A stretch of DNA of 57,196 nucleotides from Actinoplanes xinjiangensis (GTDB lineage: Bacteria; Actinomycetota; Actinomycetes; Mycobacteriales; Micromonosporaceae): NCBI RefSeq assembly GCF_003148685.1, contig NZ_QGGR01000043.1, positions 1-57,196 on the forward strand, in the 5' to 3' direction. Made by a program: the position numbers and the translations under genes. A model generated the notes under the pieces. It saw nothing but the letters and a program-made list of their open reading frames with translations. It searched no databases and was not told where the DNA came from. Positions 1 through 8,281 of the stretch are shown here, piece by piece. Positions within the stretch are counted from its first letter, which is position 1. Every line of letters starts with the position of its first letter.

Positions 1-56
1 GTATTGCCATAATTGGCACTGGCTTATCAAGCACCCTGTTGAGTTCTCAAAGAACA
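1..56 (-). other. 5' leader of an rRNA operon (partial)
   Basis: Read on the minus strand, positions 56 to 41 give TGTTCTTTGAGAACTC, followed by the continuation typical of actinobacterial 16S rRNA leaders. The segment runs off the left edge, where the 16S gene should begin within a few hundred bases. The box is known from pre-rRNA leaders and spacers, where it takes part in processing. No mature rRNA sequence is inside the window. Confidence 0.75.
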
Positions 57-114
57 ACCGCACACCATCAAAACGTTCCGCATCCGCGGCCCGTTCCCCC
101 GGGGCACTCGCTCT

Positions 115-142
115 ACTTTACCCGCCGTTTCCGCCGTGTCAA
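115..142 (-). promoter_or_regulatory. rRNA operon promoter
   Basis: On the minus strand TTGACA (plus positions 137-142) is followed after 16 bases by TAAAGT (115-120). This is a strong housekeeping-sigma promoter pointing into the rRNA leader box about 60 bases downstream. Position, orientation and near-consensus boxes all agree. Confidence 0.8.
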
Positions 143-490
143 ATCCGCGTTTCGCAACCGGATTTGCCAGAACAGAAACTGCACAGGCACCCCCAAGCGC
201 ACACGACGCTAGATCGTGTGATCTTGTAAGGGTTTCCGTCAGGACGGCCGGCCGGGCCCCAACTTCGGGTCCCGCTCGCTCGCCCGTCTCCCTGGCGGCT
301 CGGTAAACATTACTCGTTCACCCACGCGACGCCAAATCGGGGGGCGGCGACGGGCGTCACATCATCCGGTCGGGCTAAGAGCCTCAGGTCAGCGCCATTC
401 CGGCCGACAAAGCCGGGCAATTCGTCAGCACGCGACGACACTGTGGGTTGTGGGGCGGTGCGAGGTGCGCGGAAGGCATATAACCAACGC
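143..490. other. Intergenic region upstream of the rRNA promoter
   Basis: I see no convincing gene here. A perfect 7-bp inverted repeat (CACACGA at 200-206, TCGTGTG at 214-220) lies about 60 bases upstream of the rRNA -35 box. A second GC-rich inverted repeat lies near 255-275. They could be a further rRNA promoter element or a regulator site; nothing decides this. The region also has to hold the promoter of the plus-strand gene at 491. Confidence 0.4.
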
Positions 491-1096
491 ATGCGCACTG
501 ACGAGCTGGCCGACCTGATAGCCGAGATACCCGGTACCGAGGTCTCGGCTGTCCCGGGCATCGTCACGGTGCGGGTGCCGGCGATCGACGACACGGCACG
601 GATCCTGTTCCGGGACGTTCTGGACGCCTACGAGGTGTCGGTGCCGACCGGAGCACCCGCGGTGCAGGTCGACATCAAGCGCAAACGCGAGTCCCTCCCC
701 CTCATCTTCACCGTCGACGACGTGGTCTTCGCGCCCGTCTACGCCGACGACCTGGTCGACCCGGAGGACGAGCTGCTGGTCCCGGCGATGCCCGGCATGA
801 TCGCCTATTCGGAGATGCATCGGGACGTCCGCGCGCTCGGCAAGGCCATCGACGATCCGGCCGTGGAGCTGGACCCGGAGATGCTCGCGGCGACCGTGCT
901 GGCGCACCGTTGCTTCATCGCCGGTGCGATGCGGGTGGGCCTCTGGCCGGTGCGGGTGGCCGCCTGGTGGGAGTACACGTCGGCACGCGCGGCGGCGACC
1001 GTCCGGACCGCCCGCTTCCGTCCCGACCCACGCTGGGACGAGCTGATGGCCGACGTCACCGAGGCGCGCCGCCAGTCCACCCCCGCCGAGCTCTGA
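491..1096 (+). CDS. Conserved hypothetical protein (201 aa)
   Basis: I do not recognise a family. The start is the ATG at 491 (MRTDELADLI), preceded by a purine-rich GGAAGG about 15 bases upstream. An in-frame upstream extension to 443 would add a low-complexity, basic stretch and is less likely. The protein is mostly soluble and acidic in its middle (residues about 75-100), with an Ala/Arg-rich, Trp-containing C-terminal third (WPVRVAAWWEY) that may be an amphipathic helix. It has no signal peptide. It is monocistronic, faces away from the rRNA operon, and ends at a strong shared terminator with the convergent sulfur operon. Confidence 0.75.
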   Translation: MRTDELADLIAEIPGTEVSAVPGIVTVRVPAIDDTARILFRDVLDAYEVSVPTGAPAVQVDIKRKRESLPLIFTVDDVVFAPVYADDLVDPEDELLVPAMPGMIAYSEMHRDVRALGKAIDDPAVELDPEMLAATVLAHRCFIAGAMRVGLWPVRVAAWWEYTSARAAATVRTARFRPDPRWDELMADVTEARRQSTPAEL

Positions 1097-1169
1097 CCTC
1101 TCCCGGCTCGGGGCTCGCCGCCAGAGGCTCGCGAGTCCAGCCGCGGAGGGGCTCCCAGCCGAGGGCTCT

Positions 1170-1207
1170 CCGGCGGCGGACGGACCGAGGGGACCGTCCG
1201 CCGCCGG
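1170..1207. terminator. Bidirectional terminator hairpin
   Basis: A perfect 14-bp stem (1170-1183 with 1194-1207) and a 10-base loop lie between the convergent genes ending at 1096 and 1226. There is no T-run on either side, as is common for high-GC actinomycete terminators. Confidence 0.7.
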
Positions 1208-1225
1208 GGCCGGGGGCCGGCGCGC

Positions 1226-2593
1226 TTATCGGGTCAGCGCGCCCTCCTCAGAGTGGACGGGTGTGCCGGCGGCGGTGTTGCGGTTCGCCGGCCGGGGCAG
1301 GCCGTAGTGTTCGCGCAGCGTGCGGCCGGTGTACTCGGTGCGGAACCGGCCGCGTTCCTGGAGGATCGGCACGACCTGGTCGACGAAGGCCTCGAGTCCG
1401 GACGGCAGGACCGGCGCCATGATGTTGAAGCCGTCGGCGGCGCCGTGGGTGTACCAGTGTTCGATCTCGTCGGCGACCTGGACCGCCGTGCCGGTGAAGG
1501 TGAGGTGGCCGCGTCCGCCGCCGAGGCGGCCGATGAGTTCGCGGACCGTGAGGTTCTCCCGGCGGCCGAGGTTGACCACCAGGGTGCGGCGGCTCTTGGC
1601 ACCCTCGATCTGCTCCTCGTCCGGCAGGTTCGCCGGCAGCGGCTCGTCGAGCGACAGTTCGGAGGGGTCGACGCCGATCAGCCCGGCGAGTTGGGCGAGC
1701 GCGTACTCGGGGCGGATCAGCCGTTCCAGTTCGGCCTCCCGTTCCCGTGCCTCGGCGACGGTGCGGCCGATGATCGGCACGATCCCGGGCAGGATCTTGA
1801 TGTGGTCCGGGTCGCGGCCGGCTTCGAGGGTGCGGCGCTTGAGGTCGTCGTAGAACTCCTGCGCGTCGGCGAGCGTCTGGTGTGCGGTGAACACGGCTTC
1901 GGCGTACCGGGCGGCGAAGTTGCGTCCGTTCTCCGACGATCCGGCCTGGACCAGCACCGGGTGTCCCTGGGCGGAGCGCGGGACGTTGAGCGCACCGGCG
2001 ACCGAGTAGTAGTGCCCCCGGTGCGCGGGCGGGTAGATCCTGGTGTCGTCGCCCCAGACGCCGGTCTCCTTGTCGGCGACGATGACGTCGTCGTCCCAGG
2101 AGTCCCAGAGTTTGAGGGACACGTCGACGAACTCGGCGGCCCGTTCGTAGCGCTCCCTGTGGGCGGGCAGCGCGTCGAGGTTGAAGTTGCGGGCGGCGTC
2201 GAGGCCGGCGGTGGTGACGATGTTCCAGCCGGCCCGGCCGCCGGAGACGATGTCCAGGGACGCGAATCGCCGGGCCAGGTTGTAGGGCTCGTTGTAGGTG
2301 GTCGACGCGGTGGCGATCAGGCCGATGTGCCGGGTCGCCCCGGCGAGGGCGGTGAGCAGCACGGTCGGTTCGAGGACGCCGGACGGGCGGCGGCCGACCT
2401 GGTCCCACAGGACCGGGCCGTCGGCCAGGAAGAGCGAGTCGAGGCGGCCGCGCTCTGCGATCCGGGCGAGGTTCTTGAAGTGCTCGACGTCGAGGTCGGC
2501 GTACGGGTCGCTCTCCGGCAGCCGCCAGGAGGCCTCGTGATGCCCGACGCTCATCAGGAAGGCGTTGAGGTGCAACCGGCCGGGACGGGTCAT
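1226..2593 (-). CDS. FMN-dependent monooxygenase, NtaA/SnaA/DszA-type (LLM class)
   Basis: A 455-residue bacterial luciferase-like flavin monooxygenase of the nitrilotriacetate / dibenzothiophene-sulfone monooxygenase group. Family hallmarks include FLADGPVLWD, TSTTYNEPYNLARRFASLD-like segments and SGGRAGWNIVTT near residues 95-130. It uses reduced FMN from a separate reductase to oxygenate its substrate. The ATG at 2591-2593 shares one base with the stop of the upstream dioxygenase gene (TGATG), which fixes the start and implies translational coupling; a GTG one codon earlier is possible. Last gene of the sulfur operon. Inference: desulfurises an organosulfur compound such as a sulfonate or sulfone; the exact substrate cannot be read from the sequence. 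Confidence 0.88.
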   Translation of the reverse strand: MTRPGRLHLNAFLMSVGHHEASWRLPESDPYADLDVEHFKNLARIAERGRLDSLFLADGPVLWDQVGRRPSGVLEPTVLLTALAGATRHIGLIATASTTYNEPYNLARRFASLDIVSGGRAGWNIVTTAGLDAARNFNLDALPAHRERYERAAEFVDVSLKLWDSWDDDVIVADKETGVWGDDTRIYPPAHRGHYYSVAGALNVPRSAQGHPVLVQAGSSENGRNFAARYAEAVFTAHQTLADAQEFYDDLKRRTLEAGRDPDHIKILPGIVPIIGRTVAEAREREAELERLIRPEYALAQLAGLIGVDPSELSLDEPLPANLPDEEQIEGAKSRRTLVVNLGRRENLTVRELIGRLGGGRGHLTFTGTAVQVADEIEHWYTHGAADGFNIMAPVLPSGLEAFVDQVVPILQERGRFRTEYTGRTLREHYGLPRPANRNTAAGTPVHSEEGALTR

Positions 2594-3489
2594 CACTGCA
2601 CCTGCGGGGTGTAGTGGGTGGCCTCGTCGCCTTCGAGGATCCGCGACTTCTCACCGTTGACGCCGACCGGAACGTCGCCGGCCACGGTGACGCGGTGCAG
2701 CTTGCGGGCCAGGTCGCCGTAGTCGTCGGCGGCGTAGTGCTGGGTGCTGCGGTTGTCCCAGACGACGATGTCGCCGACCTGCCACTTGTGGCGCAGGGTG
2801 TTCTCCGGGCGGGTCACGTAGTGCTGGAGCAGGCGCAGGAGGTCGCGGCCCTCGGTCCGGGACAGGCCGATGATCCCGGTGACGAAGTTGCCGATGAACA
2901 GGTTCGGCACACCGGAGTCGGGGTTGACCCGGACGACCGGGTGGGCGGTGCGGTAGCGGGTGGAGACGAAGACCTTCTGGTACTCGTCGACCTCGGCGGA
3001 GCGGAACTGCGGGTGCTCGGCGTAGTCGTACTCGTTGGAGTGCTCGGCCCACAGCCGGTCGGCGAGCAGCCGCAGGTGCTCGGGCAGGTCGGCGTAGGCG
3101 GCGGCGGTGTTGGAGAACAGGGTGTCGCCGCCGTACGGCGGGATGACGAGGCTGCGCAGCGTGGTGGCCTTGGGCGGGGCGACCACGAAGGTGACGTCGG
3201 TGTGCCAGGCGTTGGCGCGGGCCCCCTCGCCGCCGGCCACCTCCAGGACGTTGGCCTGGCCGTCGACGGACGGGACGGTCGGGTGGGCCAGGGTCAGTGG
3301 CCCGAAGATCGACGCGAACCGCTGGTGCTGCTCGTCGTCGAGGTGCTGGCCGCGGAAGACCAGCACCTTGTGGTCGACGAGGGCCTCGTGGATCTCCTTG
3401 GCGTCGCCGGGTTCGATCGGCAGTTTCAGGTCCACGCCGGAGATCTCGGCTCCGATGCGGCCACCGATGCGGGTGATGTCGATGCTCAT
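2593..3489 (-). CDS. TauD/TfdA-family Fe(II)/2-oxoglutarate dioxygenase
   Basis: A 298-residue taurine-dioxygenase-like enzyme. The iron triad is visible as H96 and D98 (AWHTDVTF) and H251 (STQHYAADDYGD), with R266 (KLHRVT) placed to bind the 2-oxoglutarate carboxylate. Such enzymes hydroxylate the carbon next to sulfur in taurine or alkylsulfonates, or sulfate esters, releasing sulfite or sulfate. It lies between the transporter permease and the FMN monooxygenase in one operon. The start MSIDITRIGG at 3489 is preceded by GAGAGGACC on the minus strand. Two different desulfurising oxygenases in one operon suggest a broad organosulfur substrate range. Confidence 0.9.
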   Translation of the reverse strand: MSIDITRIGGRIGAEISGVDLKLPIEPGDAKEIHEALVDHKVLVFRGQHLDDEQHQRFASIFGPLTLAHPTVPSVDGQANVLEVAGGEGARANAWHTDVTFVVAPPKATTLRSLVIPPYGGDTLFSNTAAAYADLPEHLRLLADRLWAEHSNEYDYAEHPQFRSAEVDEYQKVFVSTRYRTAHPVVRVNPDSGVPNLFIGNFVTGIIGLSRTEGRDLLRLLQHYVTRPENTLRHKWQVGDIVVWDNRSTQHYAADDYGDLARKLHRVTVAGDVPVGVNGEKSRILEGDEATHYTPQVQ

Positions 3490-3512
3490 GCCCGGTCCTC
3501 TCGGGAACGGGT

Positions 3513-4346
3513 TCAGTTGGTGCGCCAGGTGGAGAACCGGCGCTCGGTGGCGATGAGGAGCTGGTTGACCAGCAGGCCGATGGCGGAGATCGTGATGATC
3601 CCGGCGTACATGTCGGGGACCGCGAAGTTGTACTGGGCGTAGTTGATGAGGTAGCCCAGACCGGCCTTGGCGCCGACCATCTCGGCGGCGATCAGGATCA
3701 GGATCGAGGCGGCGCCGGCCAGCCGGATGCCGGTGAAGATGGTCGGCACGGCTGCCGGGAGGACCACCTTCTGGAAGAGCCGGACCGGGCCCAGGCCCAG
3801 CGACCGGGCCGATTTGATCAGGAGCGGATCGACGGTACGGACGCCGCTGACCGTGTTCAGCAGGATCGGCCAGGTGCAGCCGTACAGGATGATCGAGATC
3901 TTGGAGGTCTCGCCGAGGCCCAGGATCAGCACGAACACCGGCAGGATGGCCAGGGCGGCGGTGTTGCGGAACACTTCGAGCAGCGGGTTCAGCAGGTTCG
4001 CGACCGGGCTGTACCAGCCGATCAGCAGGCCGAGCGGCACCGCGATGACGATGGCCAGGCCGAAGCCGGCGGCCGAGCGGACCAGGCTGGCCTCGGTGTG
4101 GCTCCACAGTTGACCGGACACGAGCAGGTCCCACCAGGCGGTCAGCACCTCGGACAGCGGCGGCAGGAAGGTGGCGTCGACCAGGCCGAGGCGCGGGAAG
4201 ATCTCCCACACCGCGGCGAGAAGACCGATCGCGACGGTACGGGTGAGGACGGCCCCGGCCACCCGCCCGGCGGATCGGGCCGCCCGGTTCAGGGAGACGA
4301 CCGGGACGGCGCGGACGGCGGGCCGCGCTTCGATGACGCTAGACAT
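3513..4346 (-). CDS. ABC transporter permease, SsuC/TauC type
   Basis: A 277-residue inner-membrane permease of the binding-protein-dependent transport family. It has about six membrane spans, and the EAA-type loop that contacts the ATPase lies around residues 175-210 (SARSLGLGPVRLFQKVVLPA). Length and sequence resemble aliphatic sulfonate and taurine permeases. Its start overlaps the end of the ATPase gene by 8 bases, so the two are co-translated. The short Arg/Ala-rich N-terminus before the first span is typical. Confidence 0.92.
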   Translation of the reverse strand: MSSVIEARPAVRAVPVVSLNRAARSAGRVAGAVLTRTVAIGLLAAVWEIFPRLGLVDATFLPPLSEVLTAWWDLLVSGQLWSHTEASLVRSAAGFGLAIVIAVPLGLLIGWYSPVANLLNPLLEVFRNTAALAILPVFVLILGLGETSKISIILYGCTWPILLNTVSGVRTVDPLLIKSARSLGLGPVRLFQKVVLPAAVPTIFTGIRLAGAASILILIAAEMVGAKAGLGYLINYAQYNFAVPDMYAGIITISAIGLLVNQLLIATERRFSTWRTN

Positions 4347-5139
4347 GAACCTTCAACTCCTCGTTGCGGGCGCGGTCGACCTCGTCGCGCAGCAGCGTCC
4401 AGATCTCGTGGCGGTACCGGGTGAACTCCGGGTCGGAGCGCAGGTCCTCGGTGGCCGGCCGGGCGTCGATCGGCACGTCCACGACCTCCTTGATCCGTCC
4501 GGGGCGCGACGTCAGGACGGCGACCCGTTGACCGAGGTAGACGGCCTCCTCGATGCCGTGGGTGATGAAGACGATGGTCTTGCCGGTCTTCTCCCAGATG
4601 CGCAGCAGCTCGTCATGGAGGCCGTCGCGGGTCTGCGCGTCCAGGGCCGCGAACGGCTCGTCCATCAGCAGGACGTCCGGGTCGAACGCGAGACTGCGGG
4701 CGATCGCGACGCGCTGCTTCATGCCGCCGGACAGCTCGTGCGGGTAGCGGTCGTGGAAGCCGGCGAGGCCGACCAGGTCGAGGTATTCGCGGGCCTTCGC
4801 GGCGCGTTCCCGGCGGCCGACTCCTTTGGCTTCGAGACCGAACTCGATGTTGCCCTGGGCGGTGCGCCACGGCAGCAGCGCGTACTGCTGGAAGACGATG
4901 CCGCGGTCCAGGCCGGGGCCGGTGACCGGGCGGCCGTCGACCAGGATCCGGCCGCTGGAGAGTTCGCTGAGGCCGCCGAGCAGGTCGAGCAGGGTGGACT
5001 TGCCGCAGCCGCTGGGGCCGACGATGACCAGGAACTCGCCGTCGCGTACCTCCAGGTTGATGTCCTGAAGGGCGGTGACCGTCTTGCCGCGGGCCCGGAA
5101 GGTCTTGCCGACGTTCTCGAAGACGATCTTGGCGGTCAT
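4339..5139 (-). CDS. ABC transporter ATP-binding protein, SsuB/TauB type
   Basis: A 266-residue ABC ATPase. Walker A is GPSGCGKSTLL, the Q-loop follows in VFQQYALLPW, the signature is LSGGMKQRVAIARSL, Walker B is VLLMDEPFAALD, and the H-loop is VFITHGIEEA. The pattern is that of nitrate/sulfonate/taurine importers. The ATG at 5137-5139 overlaps the stop of the binding-protein gene (ATGA), so the start is well supported; a longer in-frame extension upstream is a shadow of that gene. Confidence 0.93.
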   Translation of the reverse strand: MTAKIVFENVGKTFRARGKTVTALQDINLEVRDGEFLVIVGPSGCGKSTLLDLLGGLSELSSGRILVDGRPVTGPGLDRGIVFQQYALLPWRTAQGNIEFGLEAKGVGRRERAAKAREYLDLVGLAGFHDRYPHELSGGMKQRVAIARSLAFDPDVLLMDEPFAALDAQTRDGLHDELLRIWEKTGKTIVFITHGIEEAVYLGQRVAVLTSRPGRIKEVVDVPIDARPATEDLRSDPEFTRYRHEIWTLLRDEVDRARNEELKVHV

Positions 5140-6161
5140 GCGGCACCACCGGTGGCGTACGCGTTGTAGTCGTTGCTGTAGATGTCGGTGGCCCTGATGT
5201 CCTTCTTCAGCTCGCCGGCCCGGTCCAGCCACTCGATCCAGGTGGCGAACTCGCGTTCCTCGATGACGCCGCCGGTGCCGTTGACCCCGTAGCTCTTCCA
5301 GAACTGGGTCTGGCTGTCGTCCTCCTCGCGACCCCGCTCGGCGATGATCTCCTTGAGCTTGGCGATGACCTGGTCGCGCGGGGTGGTGCGGGACCACTCG
5401 ACGGCCTTGCCGACGCCGGAGACGAACGTCTTCACAGTGTCCGGGTTCTTCCTGAGGAAGTCGTCGCGGAAGATGTAGCTGCCCGCGGTGAACTTCCCGA
5501 GCAGGTCGTAGTCGGTGTAGAGGGCGTGGATGCCACCACGTTCGAGGGCCTTGTCGCGCAGCGTGCCACCGAGGGCGGCCACGTCGATCTGCCCGGCGCG
5601 CAGCGACTGCTCGGTGTTGACCGGTGGCACCACGATCAGCTCGACCTGCTTGATCTCGTCGTCGGTGAGGCCCGCCTCGGTCAGGTACGTCTTGGTGATC
5701 GCCTCGGAGTGGGCGCCGAGCGTGTTGACGCCGATCTTCTTGCCGATCAGGTCGCGGGCGCTCTTGATCGGGCTGTCGTCGAGGACGTAGAAGCCGTTGA
5801 AGGTGACGTCGTCGACGCCGTAGTAGCCGATGACCGCGGTGATCGGCGCGCCGGAGGAGGCGAGTTTGACGATCGCGCCGTTGAAGGCACCGCCGAAGTC
5901 GGTGTCGCCGGTGGTGGCGGCCTGGATGTCCTGCGGGCCGCTGATGGTGTTGCCGATCCAGTCCAGCTCGAGGTCGCCGAGGTATCCGAGGTCGGCGGCC
6001 AGTTCGGGCAGGGTCACCGCGCCCACGTTGCCCTGGTAGCGCAGCTTCTTGACCTGCTCGCCGGCGGCGGCGGGCTCGCCGGATGCACCGCAGGCGGCGA
6101 GGCCGGCGACGGCGAGGACACCCGCCAGTGCGGCGGCGAGAGCGGATCTACGGGTTGTCAT
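5136..6161 (-). CDS. ABC transporter substrate-binding lipoprotein, SsuA type
   Basis: A 341-residue periplasmic-binding-protein-like lipoprotein. The N-terminus MTTRRSALAAALAGV carries two arginines and a hydrophobic core ending in the lipobox LAAC, so it is exported and acylated. The body follows sulfonate/nitrate binding proteins (NMT1/SsuA-like, for example LIGKKIGVNTLGAHSE and a C-terminal ATDIYSNDY segment). The ATG at 6159-6161 has GAGGAG about 8 bases upstream. First transporter gene of the operon, 146 bases downstream of the cysteine-rich leader peptide that probably controls it. Confidence 0.9.
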   Translation of the reverse strand: MTTRRSALAAALAGVLAVAGLAACGASGEPAAAGEQVKKLRYQGNVGAVTLPELAADLGYLGDLELDWIGNTISGPQDIQAATTGDTDFGGAFNGAIVKLASSGAPITAVIGYYGVDDVTFNGFYVLDDSPIKSARDLIGKKIGVNTLGAHSEAITKTYLTEAGLTDDEIKQVELIVVPPVNTEQSLRAGQIDVAALGGTLRDKALERGGIHALYTDYDLLGKFTAGSYIFRDDFLRKNPDTVKTFVSGVGKAVEWSRTTPRDQVIAKLKEIIAERGREEDDSQTQFWKSYGVNGTGGVIEEREFATWIEWLDRAGELKKDIRATDIYSNDYNAYATGGAA

Positions 6162-6307
6162 CGGGAGGCTCCTCGGGAAGGGGGTGCGCGTGTCATCGAC
6201 CGGCGGGCCGCGGGCGGCCGTCGGTTTCGCGGGCAGGTTGCGGCGCGCCGGGCACGGATCGGCGTGGTCGGACGGGGGCCTGGAGGGGCGGGACTTCGCC
6301 GTCCCAC
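6162..6307 (-). promoter_or_regulatory. Probable attenuator region between leader peptide and transporter genes
   Basis: The 146 bases between the leader peptide stop and the binding-protein start are very GC-rich. They contain a perfect 5-bp stem (6206-6210 with 6215-6219) inside a larger self-complementary stretch. No U-tract is present, so control could act through Rho or by hiding the ribosome site rather than through an intrinsic terminator. The function is inferred from the leader peptide just upstream. Confidence 0.45.
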
Positions 6308-6379
6308 TCAACAGGCGCAGGTACACACCCGGAGGTAGTCGACGAAGCGGCGCCGGATCAGGCGCTTGCTTCGGTTCAT
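6308..6379 (-). CDS. Cysteine-rich leader peptide of the sulfur operon (23 aa)
   Basis: A 23-codon frame, ATG at 6377-6379 and TGA at 6308-6310. It has a basic core (LIRRRFVDYLRV) and ends in VCTCAC, three cysteines in the last five residues. It matches the pattern of actinobacterial leader peptides that sit ahead of sulfur-assimilation genes: several Arg, then a hydrophobic/Arg stretch, then terminal Cys. In that class, ribosome stalling at Cys codons under cysteine limitation opens expression of the downstream genes. No Shine-Dalgarno is visible, but a good promoter ends 6 bases before the ATG, so the message is probably leaderless. Confidence 0.8.
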   Translation of the reverse strand: MNRSKRLIRRRFVDYLRVCTCAC

Positions 6380-6385
6380 GTCAGC

Positions 6386-6414
6386 AACGTAGAGCGACGG
6401 CATGCCCACGTCAG
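6386..6414 (-). promoter_or_regulatory. Promoter of the sulfur operon
   Basis: On the minus strand CTGACG (6409-6414) is followed after 17 bases by TACGTT (6386-6391). Transcription would then begin about 6 bases later, at or next to the leader peptide ATG (6379). An inverted repeat TTCCC/GGGAA spans 6442-6463, about 30 bases upstream of the -35 box, and could be an activator or repressor site. Confidence 0.5.
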
Positions 6415-6472
6415 CCACTTTGTGACCCATGGCACATACATTTCCCATAGAGTGAGTAGGGAATCCGGCGTG

Positions 6473-6504
6473 AAAAAAGGGGCGGGAGCCGTAGCCCCCG
6501 CCCC
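6473..6504 (-). terminator. Rho-independent terminator after the Spo0M gene
   Basis: On the minus strand GGGGCGGG (6497-6504) pairs with CCCGCCCC (6479-6486) and is followed by six T (6473-6478). This is a classical intrinsic terminator 13 bases after the stop of the gene at 6517, and it insulates that gene from the sulfur operon promoter. Confidence 0.88.
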
Positions 6505-6516
6505 TGATCAGGACGT

Positions 6517-7578
6517 TTACTCGCCGAAGTCCTCGAAGGCGTCGCCGACCTCGTCGATCGCCTCACCGGCCACGTAACCCGCCGCCAGACCGCCGGCGAC
6601 ACCCATCGCCATGCCGCCCATGCCCGGGCCGTGGTGGCCGCGCTGACGGTAGTGACCGTGGTGACCCGGCTGACGGTAGTGGCCGTGGTGGCCGTGACCG
6701 AAGCCCGGCTGCTGCGGGTGCCCGTAACCCGGCTGCGGCTGCCCGTACCCGGGCTGGGGGTGACCGTAACCCGGCTGCGGAGCGCCGAAGCCCGGCATCG
6801 ACTTGCGGCGGTCGACCGACTGGCGGACCCAGCCGTCGACGACCTGGCGCCAGTCGGTGGTGTCGGCGTCGGCGTGCGAGACGGTGTACCGCCCGTAGGT
6901 GTCGTGGCCCTGGGTGAACAGGCCGCCGCGCTTGTCGAATTCCAGCACCACCTCGACCTGGTGCGGGCTGGTCACGAAGGTCAGCTCGACCTCGTTGATG
7001 GCGTGCGCATACTGCTGCGGCGGGAAGTACTCGATCTCCTGGTAGAACGGGAGCGTCTGGTGGACGCCGTAGATCTGCCCGTACTCCAGGTCGGCGGACT
7101 TGAACCGGAAGCCCAGCTGGGTGAACGCGTCCAGGATGCGCTGCTGGATCGGCAGCGGGTGCACGTGCACCGCGTCCAGGTCGCCCTTGTCGATCGCCCG
7201 GGCGATCGCCAGCTCGGTGCGCACACCCATCACCATGCCGCGCAGCGTCTGGCCGTAGACCGTGGTGATCGGCGTCTCCCACGGCATGTCGATGCGGAAC
7301 GGGATCGACAGCTGCTGGCCCTGGGCCAGGCGCATCGGACCGGTCACCGGAACCCGCAGGAAGTCGCTGACGGCCGAGTAGTCGCCGCCGCCGCCCTCCA
7401 CCTCCATCCGGGTGACCAGACCGAGGGTGATGTGCTCGATGTCCGCGTCCTGCGTGCCGCCGACGAGGTTGACGTTGCCGGTCAGCGGAGCGCCCGGATA
7501 GGTGCTCGGGTTCGACAGCACAGTGTCGACGCTCGGCCCACCGACTCCCAGGGCACCGAGCAACTTCTTGAAGACCAC
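6517..7578 (-). CDS. Spo0M-family sporulation-control protein
   Basis: A 353-residue protein whose first 250 residues match the Spo0M family: MVFKKLLGALGVGGPSVDTV at the start, then paired beta-sandwich, arrestin-like domains (residues about 15-130 and 130-250). Spo0M is a cytoplasmic factor of sporulation control and cell division in Bacillus and is common in actinomycetes. Residues about 265-325 form a Gly/Pro/Tyr/His repeat tail (units like QPGYGHP, then GHHGHYRQ). The protein ends in an acidic helix after a Gly/Ala-rich stretch (GVAGGLAAGYVAGEAIDEV). The tail is longer than in the Bacillus protein. Monocistronic, with its own terminator. Confidence 0.88.
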   Translation of the reverse strand: MVFKKLLGALGVGGPSVDTVLSNPSTYPGAPLTGNVNLVGGTQDADIEHITLGLVTRMEVEGGGGDYSAVSDFLRVPVTGPMRLAQGQQLSIPFRIDMPWETPITTVYGQTLRGMVMGVRTELAIARAIDKGDLDAVHVHPLPIQQRILDAFTQLGFRFKSADLEYGQIYGVHQTLPFYQEIEYFPPQQYAHAINEVELTFVTSPHQVEVVLEFDKRGGLFTQGHDTYGRYTVSHADADTTDWRQVVDGWVRQSVDRRKSMPGFGAPQPGYGHPQPGYGQPQPGYGHPQQPGFGHGHHGHYRQPGHHGHYRQRGHHGPGMGGMAMGVAGGLAAGYVAGEAIDEVGDAFEDFGE

Positions 7579-7820
7579 GATGTTCTCCCGCTTCGAATAC
7601 GTGCCTGGCGAAACCTAGCAACACCTGCTGAACGAACGCTGGGAAAGCGCTGGTCCCGCGCGATCCCGTAACAGACGGTACGACGATCGTGCAAGGTCAT
7701 GGAGCAGCTCGCCGAGGCTGTCATGCTATTCCGCCGGAACGGCGTCACGGGCGCCGGAATCCAATCAGGATCGGCACGGGGTTTTCCGGGAGGCGCTCCC
7801 CGGCATATTCTGCGCGGGCC

Positions 7821-8279
7821 ATGGCCACCATCGCGCCGCCCTACCGGCCGTCCTCACCGGGGTTCCCACCGGTCGACTCGTCACGCCGTGACGACGACTC
7901 GGCGATCGCGGTCACCCTGCGGCACACGCCGCTCGCCTTCCTGCTCCGGCTCTACGTGCCGGTGCTGGAGATCGACGGGCAGAGCGTGCCGGCGTACTGG
8001 GGGCGGGTCGTCCAGTCGGTGACGCTCGGCGAGCATCACGTGCACGTCCACGTGCCGTGCCTCGCCCCGTCCCGGATCGGCGCGGCGGACACGACGGTCG
8101 TGGCGGTGCCCGGCCGGACCGTGGAGCTGGAGTACCGGGCGCCGATGCTGTCGTTCCTGCCCGGCGCCCTCGGCGTCCCGCCGCAGCGCTACCCGGGCGC
8201 GGTGGCCGCCTCGGCCCTGCTGCTGCTCGCGGCCACCCTGGCGATCTGCGCCTGCATCGGGCTCCTGCTGAACGGCTGA
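7821..8279 (+). CDS. Hypothetical protein with C-terminal membrane anchor (152 aa)
   Basis: The start is taken at the ATG at 7821 (MATIAPPYRPSSPGF); an in-frame start at 7689 would add an Arg-rich segment that looks non-coding. The protein has a short Pro-rich N-terminus, a beta-rich middle (VTLRHTPLAFLLRLYVPVLEIDG, with a GEHHVHVHVPC segment), and one strong transmembrane helix at the end (AVAASALLLLAATLAICACIGLLL). The architecture suggests a tail-anchored protein with its main domain in the cytoplasm. The stop is only 2 bases from the convergent GH15 gene. Family not recognised. Confidence 0.7.
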   Translation: MATIAPPYRPSSPGFPPVDSSRRDDDSAIAVTLRHTPLAFLLRLYVPVLEIDGQSVPAYWGRVVQSVTLGEHHVHVHVPCLAPSRIGAADTTVVAVPGRTVELEYRAPMLSFLPGALGVPPQRYPGAVAASALLLLAATLAICACIGLLLNG

Positions 8280-8281
8280 CA

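Noticed and set aside
443..490. Upstream start for the first hypothetical gene
   Set aside because: Adds a short basic stretch with no ribosome site; the ATG at 491 fits better.
7689..7820. 44-residue N-terminal extension of the tail-anchored protein
   Set aside because: Arg/Gly-rich, not protein-like, and overlaps the promoter region; ATG 7821 is a better start.
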